Below, piece after piece: positions 41,016 through 48,326 of a stretch of DNA of 48,356 nt. Within the stretch, counting starts at the first letter, position 1, and each line of letters starts with the position of its first letter. The DNA comes from Actinomycetota bacterium (GTDB lineage Bacteria; Actinomycetota; Thermoleophilia; Gaiellales; Gaiellaceae), in contig JACDEU010000008.1 of the NCBI GenBank assembly GCA_013816245.1, forward strand, positions 1-48,356, written 5' to 3'. Under the pieces are notes generated by a model. The model saw only the letters and a program-made list of their open reading frames with translations. It had not been told where the DNA came from and searched no databases. Both the position numbers and the translations under genes were made by a program.

Positions 41016-41795
41016 ATGTACGTAGCAAGCATCCGGGGGAGCATCGACCACGGCTTCTCCGTCTTCTTCGGCTGGGTTCCACACGTCCTGGGATTCATCG
41101 CCGTCCTCCTGATCGGCTGGATCGTCGCCAAGGTTCTCGGCAAGCTCGCCTGGAAGGCCACGCACCGCGCAGGACTGGACAAGGCGCTCCACACCGGCAC
41201 CGGCGGGAACTTCGTCCAGCGTGCCGTTCCGGCTCCGTCGTGGCTCGTCGGGCGGATCGTCTTCTGGGCGATCTTCCTCGGCGCCGTCTCCCTGGCAGCA
41301 TCGGTGCTCGGCATCGCCGCGCTGACGGCGTTCGTCGGAGCGATCTGGGCCTATCTCCCGAACGTCCTCGCCGCCGTCCTGATCTTCCTGGTGGCCGGAG
41401 CGATCTCCGGTGGAGTCGTCGCACTCGTCAAGCGCACGATGGGCGACATCGCCCTCGGCCGGATCGTCGCCACCGTCGTGCCGATCCTGGTCATGACGAT
41501 CGCGACGTTCATGATCCTCGAGCAGCTGAAGATCGCCCACGACATCGTCGTGACGACCTACACGCTGCTTCTCGGTGCAATCGCTCTCGGTGCGGCACTC
41601 GCGTTCGGCCTCGGCGGCCGCGACGTCGCGGCCCGCATGCTCGAGGGGGCGTACCAGAAGGGTCAGGAGAACAAGGGGCAGTTCAAGCGCGACCTCGATC
41701 AGGGCGTCGATCGGGCGAAGACCGAGGTACAAGACAAGAAGCAGGATTTGCAGACACAGGACGTTCGCACACAGACGACGCCGCGGCCGGCCTAG
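41016..41795 (+). CDS. Conserved-TM-helix membrane protein (CmpX/small-channel-like)
   Basis: A 259-aa membrane protein with about five helices: FFGWVPHVLGFIAVLLIGWIVAKVLGKL, WLVGRIVFWAIFLGAVSLAASVLGIAAL, a third segment LPNVLAAVLIFLVAGAISGGVVAL, IVATVVPILVMTIATFMIL and TTYTLLLGAIALGAALAFGLGGRDVAAR. The last helix with GLGGRDVA is the conserved TM-helix motif of proteins related to mechanosensitive channels. The tail is charged and Gln/Lys/Asp-rich. ATG 41016 is preceded by AAGGGGG at 10 nt. A strong hairpin ends the unit at 41804-41834. Confidence 0.8.
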   Translation: MYVASIRGSIDHGFSVFFGWVPHVLGFIAVLLIGWIVAKVLGKLAWKATHRAGLDKALHTGTGGNFVQRAVPAPSWLVGRIVFWAIFLGAVSLAASVLGIAALTAFVGAIWAYLPNVLAAVLIFLVAGAISGGVVALVKRTMGDIALGRIVATVVPILVMTIATFMILEQLKIAHDIVVTTYTLLLGAIALGAALAFGLGGRDVAARMLEGAYQKGQENKGQFKRDLDQGVDRAKTEVQDKKQDLQTQDVRTQTTPRPA

Positions 41796-41803
41796 CGTTA
41801 CTC

Positions 41804-41834
41804 GAAGGCGGGGCGGCTAGTCCGCCTCGCCTTC
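41804..41834. terminator. Bidirectional hairpin between the TM-helix gene and dusB
   Basis: Arms GAAGGCGGGGCGG and CCGCCTCGCCTTC pair over 13 positions (one G-U in RNA) around the loop CTAGT, 8 nt after the plus-strand stop and 10 nt beyond the minus-strand stop. It should serve both convergent genes. Confidence 0.7.
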
Positions 41835-41844
41835 ACTTCATTCG

Positions 41845-42909
41845 CTAGCCGCCGCCGTAGATGGAGATCGCCATCGAGTCGAGCAGAATCTCGTCACCCG
41901 GATCCGGCAGCTCCGACTCCAGCCGCTCGACGATCTCGGCGGCGCCCGGCGCCGCGGCGAACAGCCGGACGATCACCTCGTCCGTCGTCTCGAGCTGCAC
42001 GACCTCCTGCTTGAACGGTCGCGGGAACCTGCCTCGCCCGAGATACCACCCGTAGAACTTCTTCAAGAATCCGCCGGCCCGATGCTCACCGAGCTCGCGC
42101 ACCGTCTCGCGCACGAACAGGATCAGCTCCGCCGCAACCTCCTCGCGCGTCGGCTCCCTCGCGTCACCGTCGACGATCTCCCGCAGCGCCCACGGATTAC
42201 CCTGCGCACCGCGCCCGACCATCACCGCAGCCGCGCCCGTCGACGCCAGGATCGCCTGCGCCCGCGCGCGCGACGTCACATCGCCCGAGGCAATCACCGG
42301 GACATCCACCAGCGACACCAGCTCCGCGGTGAGCGAGTGATCCGCCTCCCCCGTGTACATCTGCTTCGCCGACCGCGGATGGAGGGTCAAGGTCGCCGCG
42401 CCGGCGTCCACCAACTGAGGCCCGACCTCGAGACACGCACGCGACCCGTTCTCGAGCCCGCGCCGCATCTTCACCGACACGGGGACATTCACCGCCGCAG
42501 CGACCGCACCGACGATCGCGCGAGCCCGCGGGACGTCGTCCAACAGCGTCGCCCCGGCGCCGGTCTTCGTCACCTTCCGCACGGGACAGCCGAAGTTGAT
42601 GTCGACGATGTCCGCACCCGCAGCCACCACCATCCGAGCCGCCTCGGCCATCACGCCCGGCTCTGACCCGAAGATCTGGATCGCCAGCGGATGCTCGTCA
42701 CGGCCGACCCGCAAATACCCCAAAGTGCGCTCGTTCCGGTGCTCGAGCCCGGCGCAGCTGACCATCTCCGAGCACACGAGGCCGGCCCCGTAGCGCCTTC
42801 CCTGGCGCCGAAAGGCCTGGACGCTCACCCCGGCCATGGGGGCGAGCACCAGCCGGGTCGGAATCTCTACCAACCCAATCCACCAGGATTCACGAAGATC
42901 TACCTGCAC
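41845..42909 (-). CDS. dusB: tRNA-dihydrouridine synthase (DusB type)
   Basis: A 354-aa FMN enzyme reducing uridine to dihydrouridine in tRNA. Seen are LVLAPMAGVSVQAFRRQGRRYGAGLVCSEMVS, LAIQIFGSEPGVMAEAARMV, the catalytic Cys in DINFGCPVRKVTKTGAGATLL, VSVKMRRG, TLHPRSAKQMYTGEADHS, and the FMN loop VIASGDVTSRARA...VMVGRGAQGNPW. GTG 42909 is chosen because the family start WIGLVEIPTRLVLAP must be included. TACTAT (minus strand 42925-42920) lies 10 nt upstream. Confidence 0.93.
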   Translation of the reverse strand: MQVDLRESWWIGLVEIPTRLVLAPMAGVSVQAFRRQGRRYGAGLVCSEMVSCAGLEHRNERTLGYLRVGRDEHPLAIQIFGSEPGVMAEAARMVVAAGADIVDINFGCPVRKVTKTGAGATLLDDVPRARAIVGAVAAAVNVPVSVKMRRGLENGSRACLEVGPQLVDAGAATLTLHPRSAKQMYTGEADHSLTAELVSLVDVPVIASGDVTSRARAQAILASTGAAAVMVGRGAQGNPWALREIVDGDAREPTREEVAAELILFVRETVRELGEHRAGGFLKKFYGWYLGRGRFPRPFKQEVVQLETTDEVIVRLFAAAPGAAEIVERLESELPDPGDEILLDSMAISIYGGG

Positions 42910-42938
42910 AGAGCGGGAAATAGTACCCCCAAGGGCTG

Positions 42939-42967
42939 TTGACGCCCTTCGCGGCTGTCGCTACCAT
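42939..42967 (+). promoter_or_regulatory. Sigma-A-type promoter of greA
   Basis: TTGACG (42939-42944), a 17-bp spacer and TACCAT (42962-42967) form a near-consensus housekeeping promoter. Transcription should begin near 42974, giving a leader of about 50 nt that starts directly with the terminator hairpin. Confidence 0.75.
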
Positions 42968-42975
42968 ACGCGCCC

Positions 42976-43004
42976 GCGACGGCGCCTCTGCGCCGCGCTT
43001 TTTT
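42976..43004 (+). terminator. Terminator/attenuator in the greA leader
   Basis: The core stem CGGCGC/GCGCCG with loop CTCT is extended by GCG/CGC around one bulged A, and is followed by six T (42999-43004). It is a complete intrinsic terminator placed between the promoter and the greA Shine-Dalgarno (GAAGGGG, 43010-43016). Most transcripts should end as an RNA of about 30 nt. Confidence 0.75.
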
Positions 43005-43025
43005 CATGAGAAGGGGACGAAAGCT

Positions 43026-43499
43026 GTGAAGGAAGTCATCCTCACACCCGAGGGCTACGAGAGGCTCAAGCAGGAGATCGAGGACCTCTCGACGACAAAG
43101 CGCCGCGAGGTAGCCGAGCGGATTCGGATCGCGCGGGAGTTCGGCGACATCGCGGAGAACGCGGAGTACGACGACGCGAAGAACGAGCAGATGCTGCTCG
43201 AGCACCGCATCGCGACGCTCGAGGAGCGCATGCGCGACGCGCGCGTCATCTCTAAGAAGGACATCGCCAAGGACGTTGTCTCCATCGGCTCGAAGGTCAA
43301 GCTGCGCGACGTGGCCGCCAAGGAGACGATCGAGTACCACATCGTCGGCTCGGCGGAGGCGAACCCGTCGGAGAACAAGCTGTCGAACGAGTCGCCAGTC
43401 GGCAAGGCGATCATCGGCAAGAAGAAGGGCGAGACCGTCGAGGTCGCCGCACCGCGCGGCAAGATGAAGTTCAAGATCCTCGAGATCAAAGCCGCATAA
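43026..43499 (+). CDS. greA: Transcription elongation factor GreA
   Basis: A 157-aa factor that enters the RNA polymerase secondary channel and stimulates cleavage of backtracked RNA. The N-terminal coiled-coil (VKEVILTPEGYERLKQEIEDLSTTKRREVAERIRIAREFGDIAENAEYDDAKNEQ) carries the acidic tip residues in DIAENAEYDDAK. The C-terminal FKBP-like domain contains ANPSENKLSNESPVGKAIIGKKKGETVEV. The start is GTG 43026. The leader contains an intrinsic terminator (42976-43004), and a nested hairpin terminates the gene. Confidence 0.96.
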   Translation: MKEVILTPEGYERLKQEIEDLSTTKRREVAERIRIAREFGDIAENAEYDDAKNEQMLLEHRIATLEERMRDARVISKKDIAKDVVSIGSKVKLRDVAAKETIEYHIVGSAEANPSENKLSNESPVGKAIIGKKKGETVEVAAPRGKMKFKILEIKAA

Positions 43500-43546
43500 C
43501 CGAAGAACGTCCGGCGCGCTTCGCGCGCCATGATGACGTTCTTCGG
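43500..43546 (+). terminator. Nested hairpin terminator after greA
   Basis: Outer 12-bp arms CCGAAGAACGTC and GACGTTCTTCGG, with an inner perfect stem GGCGCGC/GCGCGCC around TTC, start one base after the greA stop codon. A second, imperfect GCCGAG/CTCGGC hairpin follows near 43570-43595. No U tract. Confidence 0.65.
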
Positions 43547-43617
43547 GCCGTTACCCTAGAGCCGTAGCGGCCGAGTCGGGCAAAGCCCGCCTCGGCGGCG
43601 GACGCTAGCCTCGTGTC

Positions 43618-44247
43618 ATGCGCTCTCGACCTTTGGTGCTTTGTTACCACGGTGTTTCGCCGTCCTGGGAGCACCGGCTTTGCATTCGGCCGGACTTGTT
43701 GCTCGGGCAGGTTCGGGCGCTTTCCCGGTTCTGGAACGTCCACGCCACTTTCGACGACGCCTTTCGCAGCGCTGCGGCGGTTTTCCCAACCCTCGAAAGC
43801 CTCGATGTGCCGATCCAGATCTTTGTCTGTACTAGTTACGCGCGCGAGGGCTCTGTCCTCGCTATCCCCGAGTTGGCCGGCGACGATCCCGACGAGCTAT
43901 CCACCATGAACTGGGAGGAGCTGGGGGAGCACGCAGATCGCGGCGTCGAGATCGGTTCCCATGGCGTTTCGCATGCACATCTGACGACGCTGTCGGGCGA
44001 CGAACTTCATCATGAGCTGAACGGGTCGTGGGAGGAGATCGAAGACAGACTCCGGCGACCGTGCAAGGACTTCGCCTATCCCTACGGCGAGCACGATCTG
44101 CGTGTTCGGGCTGCGGCCCGGGTCGCGGGGTACGGACGGGCATATGCGCTCCGCGGTTCGTGGTCGGACGACTATGCAGCTCCACGGCTCGATCTCTATC
44201 GTCGGCACAACGTTCCATGGACGCTGCTCAGAGCTCTCGTGAGGTGA
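43618..44247 (+). CDS. Polysaccharide deacetylase (CE4)
   Basis: A 209-aa NodB-homology enzyme removing N- or O-acetyl groups from a polysaccharide. Seen are LVLCYHGVSPSW, the catalytic/metal pair Asp46-Asp47 in HATFDDAFRSA and the metal histidines His115 and His119 in IGSHGVSHAHL, then FAYPYGEHD. There is no signal peptide, so it may act on cytosolic precursors. Codon use is looser and less GC-rich than in neighbours, a hint of acquisition with polysaccharide genes. ATG 43618 lies 6 nt after TAGCCT (43606-43611), leaderless. Confidence 0.88.
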   Translation: MRSRPLVLCYHGVSPSWEHRLCIRPDLLLGQVRALSRFWNVHATFDDAFRSAAAVFPTLESLDVPIQIFVCTSYAREGSVLAIPELAGDDPDELSTMNWEELGEHADRGVEIGSHGVSHAHLTTLSGDELHHELNGSWEEIEDRLRRPCKDFAYPYGEHDLRVRAAARVAGYGRAYALRGSWSDDYAAPRLDLYRRHNVPWTLLRALVR

Positions 44248-44254
44248 AGCTCTC

Positions 44255-45019
44255 GTGATCGACCTCCATTCCCACATCCTCCCCGGCCTCGACGATGGGG
44301 CACGCGATCTCGACGATGCGCTGGACATTGCTCGCGCCGCCGCGGCCGACGGGATCTCTGTGATCGCCGCGACTCCGCACGTTCGCGAGGACTACCCCAC
44401 GACGGCCGATGCGATGGAGAACGGTGTGAGGCAGCTCCGCGCCGAGATCGAGAGGGAGGGGATCGACCTCGAGCTCCTACCCGGCGGCGAAGTCTCGATC
44501 GAGCAGATCGACCGCCTGTCGAACGACGAGCTGCGCCGTTTCGGCCTCGGCGGTAACCCGAAGTACCTGCTCGTGGAGACCCCTTACTCCGCTTGGCCGC
44601 TGTGCTTCGGTGAGATCGTTCACCGACTCGGCGTGGCCGGCATGACAGCGGTCATTGCGCATCCAGAGCGAAACGGCGCCGTCCAAGCCGACAACGAGAA
44701 GGTCGCCGAACTTGCCCGGGCCGGCGCGCTCATCCAGGTCACGGCCGCCTCGCTCGACGGCAGGCTTGGTTCGCGTGCACGCAACTGCGCACGAGATTTG
44801 ATCGCGGCGGAGCTCGCGGACATGGTCGGCAGCGACGCCCACATGGCCGGTGTACGGGAGGTCGGCCTTTCGGGGGCCTGCAAGGCGATCGGCGATCCAC
44901 AGCTTGCGCGCTGGTTGACCGAGCTCGTACCTGGTGCGATCGTCCGTGGCGGCGATTTCCCTACGCGTCCCACCCCGAAGGGCCGTCGTGGTTTCTTCGC
45001 GTGCCTGCGCGGCCGTTAG
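44255..45019 (+). CDS. Tyrosine-protein phosphatase, CpsB/CapC PHP type
   Basis: A 254-aa PHP-fold metallophosphatase. Metal motifs are visible: IDLHSHILPGLDDGA (His5, His7), IAATPHVREDYP, LLPGGEVSI, VIAHPERN and VGSDAHM. These proteins dephosphorylate the tyrosine kinase that controls capsule or exopolysaccharide assembly. GTG 44255 has GAGGTGAAG upstream and follows the deacetylase by 7 nt, so the two form a polysaccharide operon. Its stop codon is part of the lysS -10 box. Confidence 0.88.
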   Translation: MIDLHSHILPGLDDGARDLDDALDIARAAAADGISVIAATPHVREDYPTTADAMENGVRQLRAEIEREGIDLELLPGGEVSIEQIDRLSNDELRRFGLGGNPKYLLVETPYSAWPLCFGEIVHRLGVAGMTAVIAHPERNGAVQADNEKVAELARAGALIQVTAASLDGRLGSRARNCARDLIAAELADMVGSDAHMAGVREVGLSGACKAIGDPQLARWLTELVPGAIVRGGDFPTRPTPKGRRGFFACLRGR

Positions 45020-45028
45020 GCTCTCGTA

Positions 45029-46402
45029 GTGGCCCTCCCGAAACGCTTCCCAGACCGGGAAGAGATCGCCGCGGTCCGGGCCGAGGCGGCCGAGCTCGAA
45101 CCCGGACTGGAGGCGGAGACCACGCATCGCCTCGCCGGCCGCGTCCTCGCCCGCCGCGACATGGGCAAGCTCATGTTCCTCGACCTCGTCGACCGCAGCG
45201 GCAAGATCCAGCTCCTCGTCCGCCCGGACGACCTCGGCGGCGTCGACCTCGACCTCGGCGACGTGGTGGGGGTGGGCGGCGTGGCGACCAAGACCAAGCG
45301 TGGCGAGCCGTCGCTCGTCGTCCGCGAACTCGTCCTCCTCGGCAAGATTCGCAGGTCGCTGCCCGACACCTTCCACGGCCTGACCGACACCGAGCAGCGC
45401 TACCGCAAGCGCTATCTCGACCTCCTGATGAACGAGGACTCGCGCCGCGATGCGCTCGTCCGCTCGCGCATGATCGCCGCGATCCGCGCGTACCTCGACA
45501 AGGAGGGTTTCGTCGAGGTCGAGACCCCGATCCTGCAACCGCAGTACGGCGGCGCGTTCGCCCAGCCGTTCGTCACGCACTCGAACTACCTCGACCAGGA
45601 CGTCTACCTGCGGATCGCGGACGAGCTCTATCTCAAGCGCCTCATCGTCGGCGGCCTCGAGAAGGTCTACGAGATCTCGAAGGACTTCCGCAACGAGAGC
45701 GTCTCGTACAAGCACTCGCCCGAGTTCACGCAGCTCGAGTGGTACGAGGCCTACGCGGACTACGCCGACACGATGGACCGCACGGAAGCGCTCGTCGAGC
45801 GTGCCGCACAGGAAGCGATCGGCGGGACGAAGGTCACCTTCCGCGGCCACGAGATTGATCTGGCTCGACCCTGGCGGCGCGTGAAGTTCGTCGAGGCGCT
45901 CGAGGAGAAAGGCACCTGGTCGCGCGATGCCGACGAGCTGCGAGCGAAGCTCGACGCAGCCGGCGTCGACACGAACCACGACAAGACATGGGCGCAGCTC
46001 GTCGATCACGCGTACTCACACTTCGTCGAGCCCGAGCTGATCCAGCCGACGTTCGTGGTCGACTGGCCGATCGAGATGTCACCGTTTGCGCGCAGCACGG
46101 ATGAAAATGCCGGACTCGTCGAGCGCTTCGAGGCGGTCGTCGCAGGGATGGAGTTCGCGAACGCCTTCAGCGAGCTGAATGACAGCGAAGAGCAGGCGGC
46201 GCGGTTCGAGATGCAGGCGGACGAGAAGGCGGCCGGCGACGCGAACGCAGAGGAAGGCGATCCCGACTACGTCGAGGCGCTCTCGTACGGGATGCCGCCG
46301 ACGGGTGGCTGCGGCATCGGGATGGACAGGCTTGCGATGGTCCTGACCGGCCGCGACACGATCCGCGACGTCATCCTTTTCCCGGCGCTTCGCGAACGAT
46401 GA
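45029..46402 (+). CDS. lysS: Lysyl-tRNA synthetase, class II
   Basis: A 457-aa class II synthetase. The N-terminal OB-fold anticodon domain (HRLAGRVLARRDMGKLMFLDLVDRSGKIQLLVR) is followed by class motifs: motif 1 (IRAYLDKEGFVEVETPIL), QPFVTHSNYLDQDVYLRIADELYLKRLIVGG, motif 2 (YEISKDFRNESVSYKHSPEFTQLEWYEAY) and motif 3 (GCGIGMDRLAMVLTG). It is somewhat shorter than typical LysS (about 500 aa). GTG 45029 lies 6 nt after TAGGCT (45017-45022), which uses the preceding stop codon; leaderless. An ATG overlaps its stop (ATGA). Confidence 0.95.
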   Translation: MALPKRFPDREEIAAVRAEAAELEPGLEAETTHRLAGRVLARRDMGKLMFLDLVDRSGKIQLLVRPDDLGGVDLDLGDVVGVGGVATKTKRGEPSLVVRELVLLGKIRRSLPDTFHGLTDTEQRYRKRYLDLLMNEDSRRDALVRSRMIAAIRAYLDKEGFVEVETPILQPQYGGAFAQPFVTHSNYLDQDVYLRIADELYLKRLIVGGLEKVYEISKDFRNESVSYKHSPEFTQLEWYEAYADYADTMDRTEALVERAAQEAIGGTKVTFRGHEIDLARPWRRVKFVEALEEKGTWSRDADELRAKLDAAGVDTNHDKTWAQLVDHAYSHFVEPELIQPTFVVDWPIEMSPFARSTDENAGLVERFEAVVAGMEFANAFSELNDSEEQAARFEMQADEKAAGDANAEEGDPDYVEALSYGMPPTGGCGIGMDRLAMVLTGRDTIRDVILFPALRER

Positions 46403-46923
46403 ACAGGAACGCAGCCCGCCGCTGGTAGCCGCTCGCCGCCGCGATCGTGCTGGGAGTGCTCGCCGGTGTGCTCGTGACCGGGCTGCAGTCGGGAACGCGC
46501 AAGGCGGAGGCGTCGGTGCTGATCTCCTCGCCCGCCGGCACGGCCTCGGTGCGGCCGATTCTCCCGAACCTGCGCGAGCTCGCGAGCACACCCGAGCTCC
46601 ATGCGGCGACGCTGGACTCGGCACACGTGCTCGGAGGCGCCGACCGCAAGGACCGCCTGAGGGGCGTGAACGACCGCGAACGAGCCGTGGCAGGCCGCGT
46701 GGGAAAGCTTGCCGCCCGGGAGAAAGAGGTAGAAGAACGCCAGGCGAAGCTCTCCGCGCAAGAGCACGAGTTCAGCACGCGTTCGGTCGAGGTCGATGCG
46801 GCAAAACGGGAACTCGGGAAGCCTCCCGCCACGCCTCCGCCAGAGCCTGAACCGGCGGTCTTGGTCTCCGAGCCGGTGCCTCAGGCGCCGCCGACACCCC
46901 GAACCGGAGCCTGGAAAACATGA
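46399..46923 (+). pseudogene. Membrane/coiled-coil protein (Wzz-like N-terminus) with early amber codon
   Basis: An ATG overlapping the lysS stop starts MNRNAARRW, then TAG at 46426-46428 (codon 10). The same frame continues PLAAAIVLGVLAGVLVTG (membrane helix), AEASVLISSPAGTASVRPILPNLRELASTPELHAATL (reminiscent of chain-length determinant proteins), a coiled-coil (DRERAVAGRVGKLAAREKEVEERQAKLSAQEHEF) and a Pro-rich tail, ending at TGA 46921-46923. The stop splits the coupled start from the body. Re-initiation at GTG 46447 would remove half of the helix. Either a nonsense mutation or a sequence error; polysaccharide assembly role is inferred. Confidence 0.5.
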
Positions 46924-47086
46924 GCGATTTGCAGCTCGCGGTGGACGCACAGGAGAACGCGTCGCCGGAGAAAGCCAAGGAGTGGCGGACCTACCTCTTT
47001 TCCTCCGGGAGCACGCCACGGCCGAGGGCGCGCTCCCCGCTCAGTTCGACGGGCTGATCGAGGACGTTTTCGGCGAGCTCTTATAG
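46920..47086 (+). pseudogene. Small acidic gene broken by a frameshift in a T run
   Basis: ATG 46920 overlaps the previous stop (ATGA). Read directly it gives 45 residues ending in a Ser/Arg/Pro-rich nonsense tail at 47055. If one T is added in the run 46998-47001 the frame becomes SPEKAKEWRTYLFFLREHATAEGALPAQFDGLIEDVFGELL and stops at TAG 47084-47086, a well-behaved helical domain. No slippery heptamer of the usual -1 type is visible. Confidence 0.5.
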
Positions 47087-47195
47087 CCGTTGCTTCGTGC
47101 GCCTGCCATGCCCGGACGTTCGAAATCGTCTCTATCACGGTAGCGTCGTCGCCCGCTCGGTCCCGCCTCTCACGATGGTGCAGGCAACCCCGCCA

Positions 47196-47355
47196 CGCCG
47201 GTTGCGCGACGACATCATCAAGACGCGTGGCGAGAAGGTCCGTGAGGTCGAGGTCGAGACGTGCTCCACTCCGTAGAGGGGGTCCGGCTCGCCGCGGTCG
47301 TGGGTGTCGACGATGAACTATTGGGGGAAGCCGTTGTGGCCTATGTCGTAGCGGC
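47196..47355 (+). pseudogene. Remnant of an acyl-CoA ligase C-terminal domain
   Basis: Two frames in succession reconstruct RLRDDIIKTRGEKVREVEVET followed by VLHSVEGVRLAAVVGVDDELLGEAVVAYVV. This is the AMP-binding-enzyme C-terminal domain, including the conserved DDxIKTRGEKV hinge, although the catalytic lysine region further on is absent. One base is missing near 47258, a stop occurs at 47274-47276, and the domain is cut off where the LMW phosphatase gene ends (47361). It is a dead fragment. Together with 47087-47195, where I see no gene, it fills the gap before the phosphatase. Confidence 0.6.
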
Positions 47356-47360
47356 ACGCC

Positions 47361-47984
47361 CTAGCGCCGGAGCGTCTTACGGAGGCGACCCAGCTTCTGG
47401 GGAATCGCGGGAAGAGCTCCACTTTCCGTCGGACCGAAGAGTTTTTCGACGAGCGTGACGGAGAGGTCACGAACCTCCGAGGCCGTCTGCACATAGATCT
47501 TCCATGGGCCCCCGAAGGGGTCGCGAATGACGCTCGACTTCGCAGCCGGCGACTGTTGCAGAGCACACTCGCCCGCGAGCGACACGAGCGAACGTGCGCG
47601 CTCGACAGGGCCTTCGTCGGAGGCGGTTGCGTCGGCATCCGGAAGGATCGAAAGGAAGTCGCCCAATGTGAAAGAGCGCGAGCGCGGTGCGTGCGCGTCG
47701 ACAACCGCCTGCCGGACATGCGCAGGTTCGAAGCCGAGCAGCAGGTCGACGTCTCGAAGGTGCGCGTTATCGATAAAACGCGTTCCATGGTCCGAGAGCG
47801 AGACGCCGCACCACTGCGCGATTTCGATTGCCTCCGGTAAGGCGGGGGCTTGTTCGAGCGAAAGGGTGCCGTACGAATCGGTAGCGACGGGTAGGCCGCG
47901 CGTCAGCCGCCGGACAAACGCTTCCGCCAGAGGGCTACGGAATCGATTGCCGGTGCAGACGAACGTGATCGAGAAGGTGTCCAA
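47361..47984 (-). CDS. Low-molecular-weight protein-tyrosine phosphatase-like
   Basis: A 207-aa LMW-PTP. The P-loop is at the N-terminus: ITFVCTGNRFRSPLAEAF, with Cys10 and Arg16 (CxxxxxRS). The acid loop is IRDPFGGP with a probable general-acid Asp. In polysaccharide loci such Wzb-like phosphatases reset the tyrosine kinase of capsule export. It is about 50 residues longer than Wzb, mainly between the P-loop and the DPFG loop. The start is TTG 47984, the only start after an in-frame stop. Confidence 0.85.
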   Translation of the reverse strand: MDTFSITFVCTGNRFRSPLAEAFVRRLTRGLPVATDSYGTLSLEQAPALPEAIEIAQWCGVSLSDHGTRFIDNAHLRDVDLLLGFEPAHVRQAVVDAHAPRSRSFTLGDFLSILPDADATASDEGPVERARSLVSLAGECALQQSPAAKSSVIRDPFGGPWKIYVQTASEVRDLSVTLVEKLFGPTESGALPAIPQKLGRLRKTLRR

Positions 47985-47996
47985 CCGCGGCTCACA

Positions 47997-48245
47997 TTAG
48001 TCAGACAGCAGATCCCTCGGCTTGAAGTAGCTGCCGGCGGCCCACAGCCTCTGGGGTGCTGCCCAAAAAGTAGCTGCTTGCGCGGCTGGCTCAGCGAACC
48101 CGGCTTCTAGCGGCCAAGAGAGGGCGGCGGACTCTCCGCGCACCGACAAGGATGCGAAGCTAGGACCGGCGGCCTCCTTTTCTTTCTGCTCGTACGGGAC
48201 GCGGAAGTAATCAAAGAGCGCAAATGCTCCGGTCGACTCGAACAT
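47997..48245 (-). CDS. Hypothetical protein, possibly truncated
   Basis: An 82-residue product starting MFESTGAFALFDYFRVPYEQKE and later SAALSWPLEAGF. The N-terminus looks like an ordinary protein start, but the following Ala-rich stretch has no domain signature and it ends 12 nt before the phosphatase start. It could be the remaining 5' end of a polysaccharide-related gene. ATG 48245 has no Shine-Dalgarno. Family not recognised. Confidence 0.4.
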   Translation of the reverse strand: MFESTGAFALFDYFRVPYEQKEKEAAGPSFASLSVRGESAALSWPLEAGFAEPAAQAATFWAAPQRLWAAGSYFKPRDLLSD

Positions 48246-48326
48246 TTAGCCAGCAAGCGCTGAGGTAGAGCTAGTCGGTCGTGCTTCCGTGTCCGGCTGG
48301 ACAACCGTGATCGGATCTAGCCCTGC

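Noticed and set aside
43006-43028. A tiny reading frame (ATG AGA AGG ... TGA) in the greA leader whose stop overlaps the greA GTG
   Set aside because: Its first codons are simply the Shine-Dalgarno region of greA; there is no separate ribosome binding site, so coincidence is likelier than a leader peptide.
44477-46009. A long minus-strand open frame across the CpsB and lysS genes
   Set aside because: It spans two real genes on the other strand and shows no domain, signal or sensible start.
46990-47005. Programmed -1 frameshifting in the T run
   Set aside because: No X-XXY-YYZ heptamer and no clear downstream stem; an indel or error is simpler.
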